Below, piece by piece: positions 31,967-41,002 of a stretch of 41,890 nt of DNA. This DNA is from an uncultured Gammaproteobacteria bacterium (GTDB lineage Bacteria > Pseudomonadota > Gammaproteobacteria > Pseudomonadales > Pseudohongiellaceae). The DNA lies in contig CAINTJ010000133.1 in the NCBI GenBank assembly GCA_903853385.1, positions 1 through 41,890 on the forward strand, read 5' to 3'. The notes beneath the pieces were generated by a model. That model saw only the letters and a list, made by a program, of their open reading frames with translations. It had not been told where the DNA came from and ran no database searches. How positions within the stretch are numbered: position 1 is the stretch's first letter; each line of letters begins with the position of its first letter. The translations under genes were made by a program, and so were the position numbers.

Positions 31967-32422
31967 CTATGGCGCGACCGTGATGGTGATTTTAGTGGAA
32001 CTGACCGCCGGGTTGTTGGGGATATGCAGGTGATCGCCCAGCATCAACTGCAAGGTGTGGGTGCCCGGCGACAGCGTCAGGGTGGTTTCAGTCTGGCCTT
32101 TGCCGAAGTGCAATACCTTGCCTTCCACTGCCGGAATCGGTTGGGTGAGATTGGCCGGCAAGTCGGTATCAATAAACAAATGATGATGGCCGGTGTTTTC
32201 CATCTGGGTGCCGGCGGGCGCAATACCCATGCCTTTCAGACCGAAACGCACCACTACCGGGTTGCTGAGCTTGGCGCCGTCAGCAGGCGAGATCACATAA
32301 GCAGCTGCCCCGGCGGGCGCAGGCAAGGGCTGTTGTGCATGGAGGGGCGCAACGCTGGCCAGCAGCAGTCCTGCCAGCAACAATGAACTACGAATCAACG
32401 ATTTATGCGAAAAACGATTCAT
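31967..32422 (-). CDS. DUF4399 periplasmic protein
   Basis: The 151-residue protein has a Sec signal (cleaved near PLHA-Q). It fits DUF4399: 'AYVISPADGAKLSNPVVVRFGLKGMGIAPAG', 'NTGHHHLFIDTD' and 'HFGKGQTETTLTLSPGTHTLQLMLGDHLHIPN'. It looks like a small immunoglobulin-like beta-sandwich; the histidine cluster could bind a metal, which is inference. It is convergent with the IorB-type gene (27 bases apart). It is divergent from the Feo operon, whose Fur box lies 142 bases from its start. Confidence 0.9.
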   Translation of the reverse strand: MNRFSHKSLIRSSLLLAGLLLASVAPLHAQQPLPAPAGAAAYVISPADGAKLSNPVVVRFGLKGMGIAPAGTQMENTGHHHLFIDTDLPANLTQPIPAVEGKVLHFGKGQTETTLTLSPGTHTLQLMLGDHLHIPNNPAVSSTKITITVAP

Positions 32423-32563
32423 GAATAATTACCTGTAAATGGGTAGTGGATAACAACTCGCCACAGCTATTGCTGAGAGAGCGCATTGCTTAAACTTACG
32501 CTCTCACCTGCCCTTAATCCACTATCATGAAGCCCGGCGGGGGGGCTTGACCTTGTCGGCAAG

Positions 32564-32582
32564 GGTAATGATAATCATTCTC
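32564..32582. promoter_or_regulatory. Fur box upstream of feoA
   Basis: GGTAATGATAATCATTCTC matches the Fur consensus GATAATGATAATCATTATC at 17 of 19 positions by eye. It lies 58-76 bases before the feoA start, in the expected promoter position. Iron-dependent repression of the feo operon is therefore very likely. Confidence 0.85.
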
Positions 32583-32639
32583 ATATAAAGCCGGGTGGAT
32601 GCTCCCTGTATCCGCCGCTTCCATGCTGAATATCGACAA

Positions 32640-32876
32640 ATGACATTGGGTGACTTGCCAGCTTTGACGTCTGCCCGGGTGGTGGACGTGTTCGACACTG
32701 TTGAAGACGACAGCATCAGCCGCCGTTTGCGTGAACTCGGTTTTGTAAAAGGCGAGCCGGTCAAGGTGGTCGGGCGTGGCGTGTTTGGCGGCGATCCCTT
32801 GCTGGTACAAATCGGCTTTACCCGCTTCGCCCTGCGCCGTAGCGAAGCCGCACGCATCACAGTGGAGCGCCTGTGA
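32640..32876 (+). CDS. feoA: Ferrous iron transport protein A
   Basis: The 78-residue SH3-like protein starts MTLGDLPALTSARVVDV and continues 'ISRRLRELGFVKGEPVKVVGRGVFGGDPLLVQIGFTRFALRRSEAARI', the full FeoA domain. It is a small cytoplasmic accessory of the FeoB ferrous iron transporter. ATG 32640 gives the normal family length. No strong Shine-Dalgarno is seen, and a GTG at 32595 would add a non-conserved extension. Its TGA overlaps the GTG start of feoB (GTGA). Confidence 0.93.
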   Translation: MTLGDLPALTSARVVDVFDTVEDDSISRRLRELGFVKGEPVKVVGRGVFGGDPLLVQIGFTRFALRRSEAARITVERL

Positions 32877-34705
32877 CGAGCGCACTCACCATCGCCCTGG
32901 TCGGCAATCCCAATTGCGGCAAAACCGCGCTGTTCAATCAGCTCACTGGCGCGCGCCAGAAAGTCGCCAACTATGCCGGCGTCACTGTCGAACGCAAGGA
33001 AGGTGAATTCACAGCACCGTCCGGCCGCAAAGTGCGTGTGATTGATCTGCCGGGGACTTACAGTCTGCTGGCGATGGGCCCGGATGAAATCGTGACACGC
33101 GATGTGTGTCTGGGTTTGCACAATGAAGTAAGACCGGATCTGATTGTGTGCGTGATTGATGCCACCAACCTGCGCCTGCATTTGCGCTTCGTGCTGGAGG
33201 TCAAACAACTGGGTCGCCCGATGATCGTGGCGCTGAACATGATGGATGCCACCGTGGCTCGCGGCATTAGCATTGATCGGGAAAAACTGGCACAAGCACT
33301 CGGACTCACGGTGATCGAGACCGTAGGCATCAAGGCCGGCGGCACCCGCGCACTTATAGAGTTTATCGACAGCGCTGCCACTCCAGCCCTGCCAGTGCCC
33401 GCCAGCGTGCCTGAGGATTTGCATGCGGAAGTGCGACGCTTGCTCGACGCTACAGTGGTGATGCCTTCCCGTACCTCGGCCATCGATGACATGCTTGACC
33501 GCATTTTCCTCAGTCCGCTGGCAGGACTGTTGATCCTGTTCACCGTGATGTTTGTAGTGTTCCAGGCGGTGTTTGCCGGGGCAGCGCCATTGATGGAACT
33601 TATCAAGACCGGCTTCGACTGGTTGAGTGCAGTAGCAGAACAAACCATGCCAGAAGGACTGCTGCGCAGTTTTGTGCGCGATTGCCTGATCGGTGGCCTC
33701 GGCTCGGTGGTGGTATTCCTGCCGCAAATTCTCATTCTGTTTTTGTTTATTCTGTCGCTGGAAGAATCCGGCTATCTGCCACGCGCGGCCTTCCTGCTCG
33801 ACAAGCCGATGTCGATGGCAGGTCTGACCGGCCGCTCCTTCATTCCGTTGTTGTCGAGTTTTGCCTGCGCCATTCCCGGCATCATGGCCACCCGCAGCAT
33901 TCACGATCATCGTGATCGCATGACCACGATCCTGATCGCGCCGCTGATGACCTGTTCGGCGCGGCTGCCGGTCTATACCTTGCTGATCGGCGCGTTTATT
34001 CCTGAGCAGACCATTGCCGGCTTTTTGAGTTTTCGCGGACTGGTGCTGTTTGCACTGTATCTGGCCGGCATCAGCGGGGGGGTGCTGGTGTCGATGGTGA
34101 TTACCTGGTTCCGGCGCGACAAGACCGAACATTCGCTGATCATGGAATTGCCGTCGTACCGCTTGCCGAATATTCGCAATCTCGGTATCGGTCTGCTGGA
34201 GCGCGCCAGGATTTTCCTGCGGCGCATTACCGGCACCATCTTTGCCGCCAACACCATATTGTGGGTGCTGACTACTTTTCCCGGCAAACCAGTGGGTGCC
34301 ACCGGCCCGGCCATCGACTACAGCATGGCGGGGATCGTGGGCCATGCGATGCAGGTATTGTTTGCGCCGATCGGTTTCAACTGGCAGATCTGTGTTGCAC
34401 TGATTCCCGGACTCACCGCGCGGGAAGTGGCAGTGTCGGCGCTCGGTACGGTGTATTCAGTGTCGGCCAGCGGCAATGAGGCTGCACAACAGCTCGGCAA
34501 CTTGATCGCCGGTCAGTGGCCACTGGCCACCGGCATGTCGTTGCTGGCCTGGTATGTATTTGCTCCCCAGTGCATGTCGACGCTGGCGGTGATCCGCCGC
34601 GAAACCGGATCATGGAAAATGGTGGGTATTACCGCCGGCTATTTGTTTGTGCTGGCCTATATCGCTTCGTTTGTTGCCTATCACCTGACGCTGGCACTGA
34701 CATGA
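32873..34705 (+). CDS. feoB: Ferrous iron transporter FeoB
   Basis: The 610-residue inner-membrane transporter has an N-terminal G domain: G1 GNPNCGKT, the switch region 'NYAGVTVERKEG', G3 DLPGTYSL and G4 NMMD. It is followed by a helical spacer and about eight membrane segments with the two Gate motifs ('GLGSVVVFLPQILILFLFILSLEESGYLPRAA', 'RSFIPLLSSFACAIPGIMATRSI'). It imports Fe(II). At 610 residues it is a compact FeoB, shorter than the 773-residue E. coli protein. It starts with GTG overlapping feoA by four bases and ends with an ATGA overlap with the next gene. Confidence 0.96.
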   Translation: MTSALTIALVGNPNCGKTALFNQLTGARQKVANYAGVTVERKEGEFTAPSGRKVRVIDLPGTYSLLAMGPDEIVTRDVCLGLHNEVRPDLIVCVIDATNLRLHLRFVLEVKQLGRPMIVALNMMDATVARGISIDREKLAQALGLTVIETVGIKAGGTRALIEFIDSAATPALPVPASVPEDLHAEVRRLLDATVVMPSRTSAIDDMLDRIFLSPLAGLLILFTVMFVVFQAVFAGAAPLMELIKTGFDWLSAVAEQTMPEGLLRSFVRDCLIGGLGSVVVFLPQILILFLFILSLEESGYLPRAAFLLDKPMSMAGLTGRSFIPLLSSFACAIPGIMATRSIHDHRDRMTTILIAPLMTCSARLPVYTLLIGAFIPEQTIAGFLSFRGLVLFALYLAGISGGVLVSMVITWFRRDKTEHSLIMELPSYRLPNIRNLGIGLLERARIFLRRITGTIFAANTILWVLTTFPGKPVGATGPAIDYSMAGIVGHAMQVLFAPIGFNWQICVALIPGLTAREVAVSALGTVYSVSASGNEAAQQLGNLIAGQWPLATGMSLLAWYVFAPQCMSTLAVIRRETGSWKMVGITAGYLFVLAYIASFVAYHLTLALT

Positions 34706-34983
34706 GCTATGACCTTTTCCAGAATGCAGTGATTGCGCTGGTGGTGGCCTACAGTGCGGTGCAACTGTTGCGCAAGCTGATGCCGCAGACCACAAGCAAG
34801 TTGCAGAAATTTTTCGCTGCATTGCTGCAGCTGCGCCAACTGCCCGGGTTTGTGCAGCGCTGGGGCCGCGCTTTGCAACCGGCGGCATTGCCACCGAGCG
34901 CCTGTGACAGCGGCTGCAGCACCTGCAACATGTGCGCAACCGGCACTGTCACAGACCAGGCCGTGCCGATACGCTTCATCTGA
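34702..34983 (+). CDS. DUF6587-like protein coupled to FeoB
   Basis: The 93-residue protein has one N-terminal membrane helix ('FQNAVIALVVAYSAVQLL'), then 'RKLMP' and a basic amphipathic stretch. The C-terminus is Cys-rich: CDSGCSTCNMCATG. The helix-RKLMP start matches DUF6587 proteins seen after feoB in other proteobacteria. It could fill the place of FeoC, which also carries four cysteines, but it lacks FeoC's winged-helix. The start overlaps the feoB stop (ATGA), so it is made together with FeoB. Confidence 0.85.
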   Translation: MSYDLFQNAVIALVVAYSAVQLLRKLMPQTTSKLQKFFAALLQLRQLPGFVQRWGRALQPAALPPSACDSGCSTCNMCATGTVTDQAVPIRFI

Positions 34984-35156
34984 GCCTGGTAGCGGAGCCA
35001 AGCCTGTGTCTGAAAAAATTGTCATTACCCCAATCAAGCGCGGCAAGCCCGGGTCGGTCAGGCAACTCCAGTGAAATGATCAGCCACGCCCAGCAGCAAG
35101 CTGAATCACGATCTCCCGCGGCTGCATTGAATCCGGAATGTGACTCTGCCGCGGAT

Positions 35157-35553
35157 TTACTGGTGCAGGCGCTCACTGGCAAACAGCAACAGCATGCCGC
35201 CGGCGCGGTCATCGCGCCCGCTCAGTGCCTTGCGGTGCAAATAGGCGTCGAGTGAATCCTGGCCTGGTGTGGACTCGCACATGTCGAGCAAGCCCCAGCT
35301 TGCGTCAGTGCGGGTCACTACTGCATCCCACGCGCGGTCGGCCACATTCTGGTAGAAGCCCGGGAGCCAGCCGCGCGCGACCCCGCGCTGGATGGCAGCG
35401 CCATGGCGGGTATGTAGGTGAGCGCTTTCAGTTCTTGGCCATAAACGCTGGCACTGAGTCTGTGCTGCGCCATGCCCCCACACGGCCGGGCCATTGGCAG
35501 TGTGTCGCCACTGGCCGGCGGCATTAAGTGAAGAACTTGGTTAACATGGCCTG
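35157..35553 (-). pseudogene. Decayed glycoside hydrolase (GH88/GH105-like), C-terminal remnant
   Basis: The minus-strand frame ending at 35157 reads 'RGVARGWLPGFYQNVADRAWDAVVTR', then 'WGLLDMCESTPGQDSLDAYLHR' and 'GRDDRAGGMLLLFASERLHQ'. The DYLxR...GRDDRGGGM(A)LLFA ending is characteristic of unsaturated rhamnogalacturonyl/glucuronyl hydrolases (GH88/GH105). To the right (about 35400-35490) matching sequence continues in another frame ('LSASVYGQELKALTYIPAMAL'), so there is a frameshift. The N-terminal two-thirds and catalytic Asp residues are gone. Bases 34984-35156 hold nothing recognisable. Confidence 0.6.
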
Positions 35554-36831
35554 ATGCAAACTTCACCCCGCCAAACACACCACCAGCTCCGCTCCATCAT
35601 CGGCGGTTCGCTCGGCAATCTGGTGGAGTGGTACGACTGGTACGCCTACTCGGCGTTTTCGGTCTACTTCGCCAAACATTTCTTTCCGGCTGGCAACACC
35701 ACCGCACAACTGCTTTCCACGGCTGCGATTTTTGCAGTGGGCTTTCTGATGCGACCCATCGGCGCGTGGGTGATGGGCATCTACGCCGATCACCACGGCC
35801 GCAAGGCCGGGCTGGCCTTGTCGGTGGCAATGATGGGCGGCGGCTCGCTGCTGATCGCTGTGACGCCAGGTGCCGAATCCATCGGTCTTGCTGCACCACT
35901 ACTGCTACTGCTTGCGCGTTTGTTGCAGGGTCTGAGCATTGGCGGTGAATACGGTGCCAGTGCCACCTATCTCACGGAAATGGCCAGCGCCGGCCAGCGC
36001 GGCCGCACATCCAGCTATCAATACGTGACGCTGATCGGCGGGCAGCTGGTGGCGTTGTGTGTGCAACTGGCGTTGCAGTCGCAGTTAAGTGAAATCGCAA
36101 TGGAGCAGTGGGGCTGGCGCGTGGCCTTTCTGGTTGGCGCGCTGCTGGCATTTCTGGTTTACCTGCTGCGCCGTCGCATCGACGAGACTGCAGATTTTGC
36201 GAAAGCGAAAACCGGGACGCCACGTTCAAGCGGCACCGAATTGTTCCGCACGCATCCGCGCGCAGCGCTGCTGGTCATTGCGCTAACCGCGGGCGGTACG
36301 CTGGCCTTCTATGCCTACACCACCTACATGCAGAAATACCTGGTCAATTCGGCCGGTTTTGCACGGCCGCAGGCAACCTTGATCATGACTTTGGCGCTGG
36401 CGCTGTTCATGCTGTTGCAACCGGTGTTCGGCCATCTCAGTGACCGCATCGGCCGCAAGCCGTTGCTGATCAGCTTCGGTATAGCCGGCACCTTGTTTAC
36501 CGTGCCCTTGTTCCAGGCCATCGCGCAAACCCACTCGCAGCTGGTGGCGTTCGCGCTGGTGCTGGCGGGCCTGCTGTGTATCAGCGGCTATACCTCGATC
36601 AATGCGGTAGTCAAAGCGGAGCTGTTTCCCGCGCATATCCGCGCGCTGGGTGTGGCGTTGCCTTATGCCATTGCCAACAGCTTGTTTGGTGGCAGTGCGG
36701 AATACGTGGCGCTATGGCTCAAGGACGCCGGCATGGAACCAGTGTTTTTCTGGTACGTGAGCGGCATGTGTGCGTTGTCGCTGATTGCCTATGTGAGGAT
36801 GCGCGAGACGGCGCAGCATGGTGCCATGTAG
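35554..36831 (+). CDS. MFS transporter, metabolite:H+ symporter (MHS/KgtP-like) family
   Basis: The 425-residue protein has twelve predicted membrane segments and the MHS-family start 'IIGGSLGNLVEWYDWYAYSAFSVYFAKHFFP'. The loop-2 motif is 'GIYADHHGRKAGL' and the loop-8 motif 'GHLSDRIGRKPLL'. 'RLLQGLSIGGEYGASATYLTEMA' is very close to alpha-ketoglutarate permease KgtP. It imports a carboxylate with protons. The start at 35554 has only a weak ribosome site. It is convergent with the cytochrome c'-like gene, with 17 bases between. The substrate is a dicarboxylate or keto-acid by family, not proven. Confidence 0.93.
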   Translation: MQTSPRQTHHQLRSIIGGSLGNLVEWYDWYAYSAFSVYFAKHFFPAGNTTAQLLSTAAIFAVGFLMRPIGAWVMGIYADHHGRKAGLALSVAMMGGGSLLIAVTPGAESIGLAAPLLLLLARLLQGLSIGGEYGASATYLTEMASAGQRGRTSSYQYVTLIGGQLVALCVQLALQSQLSEIAMEQWGWRVAFLVGALLAFLVYLLRRRIDETADFAKAKTGTPRSSGTELFRTHPRAALLVIALTAGGTLAFYAYTTYMQKYLVNSAGFARPQATLIMTLALALFMLLQPVFGHLSDRIGRKPLLISFGIAGTLFTVPLFQAIAQTHSQLVAFALVLAGLLCISGYTSINAVVKAELFPAHIRALGVALPYAIANSLFGGSAEYVALWLKDAGMEPVFFWYVSGMCALSLIAYVRMRETAQHGAM

Positions 36832-36848
36832 TTGGCGGTCCGCGAACG

Positions 36849-37442
36849 CTATTTTGCTGGCAGTGCCGCGTCAAAGTCGAAATCGGCGTCGGAGGCTTTG
36901 GCCTTCGGCTTCTCGTATTTGCGCAGAAACAGCAGGTGACAGGCATCACAACTTGCGCGCAGCTGCGCGGCTGCTGCGAGCTGGGCATCCTTGCCTTCAG
37001 CGGCAGCCATGCTGTTAGCAGCTTTGGCAGCAGCGCCGGCAAGATTGTAAAAGGTTGCGAAGTCCTGCCAGATAGCCGGCAAGGCTATCGTGGCCGGCGT
37101 CTCGGCTTTCGGATCATAGAGATCAGTGGTGGGCGGGAACAAATGAGGGAAGGCCTGCAGCATGGACGCCACGGCTGCTGCGTTGATACTCAGCACGGCG
37201 GGATCACCGCCACCCTGCACCGCCAGCATATCGATGGGCAGCATCAGCTTCTCGATCTGCACCATGAGCTGGAAGCGCGCCGTGATCACATCCTTGGGAT
37301 TGGTAGTGCCGGTCCAGCCGGCGCCAGACTGTGCGCCAGGCGCGGTGCTGCCGGGTTTCGTATCCGTTCCGGCACCGCCGGAACAGGCTGCCAGTGACAC
37401 CACGGCAACCAGCAACAACTGCGCAGCAAGTGTTCGTTTCAT
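36849..37442 (-). CDS. Cytochrome c'-like lipoprotein
   Basis: The 197-residue protein has a lipobox LAAC (Cys20), a flexible Gly/Thr/Pro linker and a helical bundle. It ends with the haem-attachment site SCDACHLLFLRKY (Cys165, Cys168, His169). C-terminal CxACH followed by a positively charged helix is the cytochrome c' arrangement. The expected role is gas (NO/CO) binding or electron transfer at the outer face of a membrane. The central Leu-rich part ('QIEKLMLPIDMLA') replaces the first helix. ATG 37442 is preferred because the signal peptide starts there. It lies downstream of dsbA in the same direction, with a 156-base gap. Confidence 0.85.
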   Translation of the reverse strand: MKRTLAAQLLLVAVVSLAACSGGAGTDTKPGSTAPGAQSGAGWTGTTNPKDVITARFQLMVQIEKLMLPIDMLAVQGGGDPAVLSINAAAVASMLQAFPHLFPPTTDLYDPKAETPATIALPAIWQDFATFYNLAGAAAKAANSMAAAEGKDAQLAAAAQLRASCDACHLLFLRKYEKPKAKASDADFDFDAALPAK

Positions 37443-37598
37443 GAAGTGGATTCCTTGGTAGTGCCCGTTCATGGAGTAGCCAAATATTTCAGGAGCTCTA
37501 GGCTGCGCAGCATAAATACGCGGTAAGTGGCAGCATTCTCTGCGCGCTTTCCTGAGGATGCGTTCGGGCCGGATGCCCTGGTGTAAACAAGCCTGTGG

Positions 37599-38240
37599 TT
37601 ACTGCTTGTGTTCCTTCTCGACCAGATATTTGGCGATATCCAGCATGTTCGTGAAGGAAGATCCGGTAACCATGTAGCGTCCATTGACGACCAATGAGGG
37701 CGTGCCCTCCAGTTTGACGCGCTTCATATAATCGGAAGCACGACGCACCTTGGCGTCTACCGCGAAACTTTTCATCATTGCCAAAAAGTCTTTTTCCTCA
37801 ACACCGTATTTGGCATAGAACTTGGCAATACGTTCCGGGTCAGGCTTTTGACCTTCGGCCGGCAGCTGATGACTGCGGTGAATGGCTTCAAACACTGCCG
37901 CATGGGTCTTGTCGACCAGATTCAAAGCCTCGGCCGCGTAGTAGGCGCGCGCATAGATGGCAAAATCTTCGCGGAAGGTGGCCGGCACATACTGAAGTTT
38001 TGCGTAAGGCGGCAACTGCGCAGTCCATGCTACCAGCTGTGGCTCGAGCTGGTTGCAGGCCGGACAGATGTAGTTGAAAAACTCTTCAATCACTATTTTG
38101 CCTTCGACCGGTACCAGCGGGGTACCACCCGGGATTTCGATATAGTCCTTGCCGGCCACCGGTACTGGCGACTGGGCCTGTGCGGAAGTGGCGCTGATGC
38201 TTGCCAGCAACAGCAGCGCTGCCACGAGTGTGTTTTTCAT
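37599..38240 (-). CDS. dsbA: Thiol:disulfide interchange protein DsbA
   Basis: The 213-residue protein has a Sec signal (cleaved near SAQA-Q) and a thioredoxin fold with helical insertion. The active site is CPAC (Cys59-Cys62) in 'FFNYICPACNQLEP', and the cis-proline loop is GTPSLVVNG. The canonical dithiol centre in E. coli is CPHC; Ala in place of His is seen in betaproteobacterial and some gammaproteobacterial DsbAs and should make it less oxidising. It introduces disulfides into periplasmic proteins. AGGAG lies seven bases upstream of ATG 38240. Confidence 0.94.
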   Translation of the reverse strand: MKNTLVAALLLLASISATSAQAQSPVPVAGKDYIEIPGGTPLVPVEGKIVIEEFFNYICPACNQLEPQLVAWTAQLPPYAKLQYVPATFREDFAIYARAYYAAEALNLVDKTHAAVFEAIHRSHQLPAEGQKPDPERIAKFYAKYGVEEKDFLAMMKSFAVDAKVRRASDYMKRVKLEGTPSLVVNGRYMVTGSSFTNMLDIAKYLVEKEHKQ

Positions 38241-38315
38241 TTTAAAGCTCCTGTAAAAGTGTCGTACTACTGTGTGATTTGGCGTTGCTGGACAGTCACT
38301 GCCAGTCAAGCCGGT

Positions 38316-39260
38316 TTAAACCGGTGTCAGCGGCGCCTTGCCAGCAAAAAAAGCCTGCACATTGGCCACAAACAAATCGCGCATCGCTGCTCGTGATTCA
38401 ACAGTTGCGCTGCCACGATGCTGTGACAATACCACGTTTTCCAGAGCGAATAGTGCAGCGGGCGGATTGGCCAGATCGTTGAATACATCCAGGCCGGCCG
38501 CGCCCAGCCGGCCTTCCACCAGTGCGCTCACCAGCGCGGTTTCATCAACCAGCGAGCCACGGCCGATATTGATCAAGGTACCTTGCGGGCCGAGTGCAGT
38601 CAGCACTTCCGCAGTCACCATCTGCCGGGTGGCTTCACCGCCAGGGGCCGCCAGCATCAGCACATCCACAGCCGCGGCCAGCTCGAGCAGTGAGTCGTAA
38701 TAGCGATAGTCGACATCGCGGCGCGGCGCACGATTGTGATAGGCGATGTGCATGCCGAACGCTTGTGCACGTTGGGCTATGCCCAGGCCGATCCGCCCCA
38801 GTCCGACAATGCCCACCGTCTTGCCGCGCACGGAGCGGGCAAACGCCATGTTGGGTCCGGCACACAGCCCGGCCCGCACAAAGCGGTCAGCCGCCACTAC
38901 CCGACGCACAGTGGCCAGTAACAGCGTCATGGCCAGATCGGCCACGTCTTCGCACATCACATAGGGAGTATTGGTCAGCACGATGTGGCGGGCCCGCAAC
39001 GCGTCCACATCAATTTTTTCGTGGCCGGCACCATAGATGGAAACCTGCTGCAGCCGCGGCAGCGCATTGATCAGTGCTGCCGGCATCGCCGCATGCGAAG
39101 TGCCGATCATGCAGGTGATGTGCGCGGCCACGCTGGTGAGCAGCGCGGCAGGATCGGCCGCCTGCGCATAATCATGGATCACAAAATCTTTTAGCAACAG
39201 CTGTCTGGCGTCTTCCGGTACAAAGCCGGCCGCAAGCAGCTCGGGTGCGGTTGTGTTCAT
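38316..39260 (-). CDS. D-isomer-specific 2-hydroxyacid dehydrogenase family protein
   Basis: The 314-residue protein has the NAD(P)-binding motif GIVGLGRIG and the substrate-side motifs 'NTPYVMCEDVADLAMTLLLA', 'LINIGRGSLVDETAL' (catalytic Arg) and 'VVLSQHRGSATVES' (catalytic His). In relatives the catalytic Glu falls in a D-E-P sequence after 'GLDVF'. Here the text is GLDVFNDLANPPAAL, so Leu stands where Glu is expected. It would reduce glyoxylate, hydroxypyruvate or a 2-keto acid, if active. The start is uncertain: ATG 39260 gives the family length, and ATG 39278 is also possible. It follows the dehydratase gene closely, suggesting a sugar-acid or keto-acid pathway. Confidence 0.9.
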   Translation of the reverse strand: MNTTAPELLAAGFVPEDARQLLLKDFVIHDYAQAADPAALLTSVAAHITCMIGTSHAAMPAALINALPRLQQVSIYGAGHEKIDVDALRARHIVLTNTPYVMCEDVADLAMTLLLATVRRVVAADRFVRAGLCAGPNMAFARSVRGKTVGIVGLGRIGLGIAQRAQAFGMHIAYHNRAPRRDVDYRYYDSLLELAAAVDVLMLAAPGGEATRQMVTAEVLTALGPQGTLINIGRGSLVDETALVSALVEGRLGAAGLDVFNDLANPPAALFALENVVLSQHRGSATVESRAAMRDLFVANVQAFFAGKAPLTPV

Positions 39261-39295
39261 GGCTTGGCTTCTTGGCATTGTTGGCAACCGTTCAC

Positions 39296-41002
39296 TCAGC
39301 TGGCATCGGTAACTTCGTACGGCCACTCCAGCGCGCCGGCATGCGTGACGGCCCCTTTGCAGGCCGGGCCCACAATGGCGGCGTATTTCTGCAGCACACC
39401 GGCCAGCACTTTGCTGCGCGGTTGCCAGTCGGCATGGCGCTGCGCAAGTTCGGCGGCGCTTAATGCTACTGTTATGGTGCCCTTGCCGGCATCAATGCTG
39501 ATGAGGTCGCCATCGCGCAACAACGCGATGGGGCCGCCGAGCGCAGCCTCCGGGCCGGCATAGCCGATGCACATGCCGCGCGTGGCGCCAGAGAAACGGC
39601 CATCGGTGAGCAGTGCCACTTTTTCACCCATGCCCTGGCCGTAGATGCGCGAGGTGACAGCCAGCATTTCGCGCATGCCGGGTCCGCCGCGCGGACCTTC
39701 ATTGCGGATCACCAGAATGTCGCCGGCCTGATAAGCGCGCGCAGCCACTACTTTCATGCAGTCTTCTTCCGATTCAAACACGCGCGCGGGGCCGCTGATG
39801 GCCAGCGTTTGCAAACCAGCCACTTTGATGAGGGCGCCTTCGGGGCACAGGTTGCCTTTCAGTACGACCAGGCCGCCGCTAGGGCTGAGCGGTCGGGCGG
39901 CCGGGCGCACAATCTCACCATCGGGCTCGGGGACATTGGCCAGTGCTGCTGCCAGTGTGTGGCCGCTGAGGGTCAGGCAGCTGCCATCGATGAAGCCGGC
40001 TGTGAGCAAGGCCTTGAGTACCACCGGCACACCGCCGACGTGATGCAGATCCTTGGCAAAGAAGCGCCCACCCGGGCGCATGTCCGCCAGCAGCGGTGTG
40101 CGTGCAAACACCGCAGCAACATCATCCAGCGTAAAAACAATGCCGGCTTCATGCGCAATGGCCGGGATATGCAACGCCGCATTGGTGGAACCGCCGGTGG
40201 CTGCCACCGCCGCACAGGCATTTTCCAGACTGGCGCGAGTAACCAGCGCGCGCGGCAGCGGGCCGCCGTGTTCCAGCATTTCCATCACGCGTTCACCCGC
40301 CTGCCGCGCCTGCGCCAGCTTTTCCGAATAGACCGAAGGCATCGTGGACGAACCCAGCAATGACAGTCCCAGCGTTTCTGCCACCATGCCCATGGTATTG
40401 GCAGTAAATTGTCCGGGGCAGGCCCCCGCGGTGGGCACGCAGGCTTTTTCAATCGCCAGCAAGTGGGCTTTATCGGCCACTTTTTCCGCATCGCCCAGCA
40501 CTTCGCCGGCATCCAGGATATTCAGCACCTTGCCATTCAGCTCGCCCGGCAGCGTGGCACCGCCATAGACAAACACGCCAGGCACATTCAGGCGCACCAG
40601 CGCCATCATCAAGCCCGGCAGGGTTTTGTCGCAGCCACCGAAGGCCACCAGTGCATCGTAGGCATGGCCGCGCACCACCATTTCGACGCTGTCGGCAATC
40701 AGCTCGCGCGAGGGCAGGCTCATGTGCATGCCGGCATGGCTCATGGAAACGCCATCGGAGACTGAAATGGTGGAGAAAGTGACCGGTACGCCGCCACCAC
40801 TGGCCACCCCCAGTCGCGCCTGGTCCGCCTGCGGTGCCAGGTTCATCGAGCAGGGCGTGTTTTCGCCCTGGGTGGTGACGATGCCGACTATGGATTTTTG
40901 CATGGACTTGTCGTCAAAACCGGTCGCGCGCAAAAACGCACGCAAGGGCAAGCGCGACAGGCCATCGGTAATCATGCGGGAGCGGTGTTTGTGTAAAGAC
41001 AT
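39296..41002 (-). CDS. IlvD/Edd family dehydratase (dihydroxy-acid dehydratase-like)
   Basis: The 568-residue protein has the three Fe-S ligands of [2Fe-2S] IlvD proteins: Cys51 (ENTPCSMN), Cys124 (GGCDKTLPG, with the carbamylatable Lys126) and Cys195 ([14 protein letters not shown]). It also has '[11 protein letters not shown]' and the C-terminal '[23 protein letters not shown]'. It dehydrates a 2,3-dihydroxy acid to a 2-keto acid. That substrate could be the valine/isoleucine precursor, or a sugar acid. The neighbouring 2-hydroxyacid dehydrogenase and keto-acid transporter favour a catabolic role, so I do not assign ilvD. ATG 41002 matches the family start; the ribosome site is weak. The next gene follows 35 bases after its stop. 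Confidence 0.9.
   Translation of the reverse strand: MSLHKHRSRMITDGLSRLPLRAFLRATGFDDKSMQKSIVGIVTTQGENTPCSMNLAPQADQARLGVASGGGVPVTFSTISVSDGVSMSHAGMHMSLPSRELIADSVEMVVRGHAYDALVAFGGCDKTLPGLMMALVRLNVPGVFVYGGATLPGELNGKVLNILDAGEVLGDAEKVADKAHLLAIEKACVPTAGACPGQFTANTMGMVAETLGLSLLGSSTMPSVYSEKLAQARQAGERVMEMLEHGGPLPRALVTRASLENACAAVAATGGSTNAALHIPAIAHEAGIVFTLDDVAAVFARTPLLADMRPGGRFFAKDLHHVGGVPVVLKALLTAGFIDGSCLTLSGHTLAAALANVPEPDGEIVRPAARPLSPSGGLVVLKGNLCPEGALIKVAGLQTLAISGPARVFESEEDCMKVVAARAYQAGDILVIRNEGPRGGPGMREMLAVTSRIYGQGMGEKVALLTDGRFSGATRGMCIGYAGPEAALGGPIALLRDGDLISIDAGKGTITVALSAAELAQRHADWQPRSKVLAGVLQKYAAIVGPACKGAVTHAGALEWPYEVTDAS

Noticed and set aside
32525-34345. 606-codon minus-strand frame opposite feoB
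   Set aside because: It is Gln/His-rich antisense of FeoB membrane helices; feoB is unmistakable.
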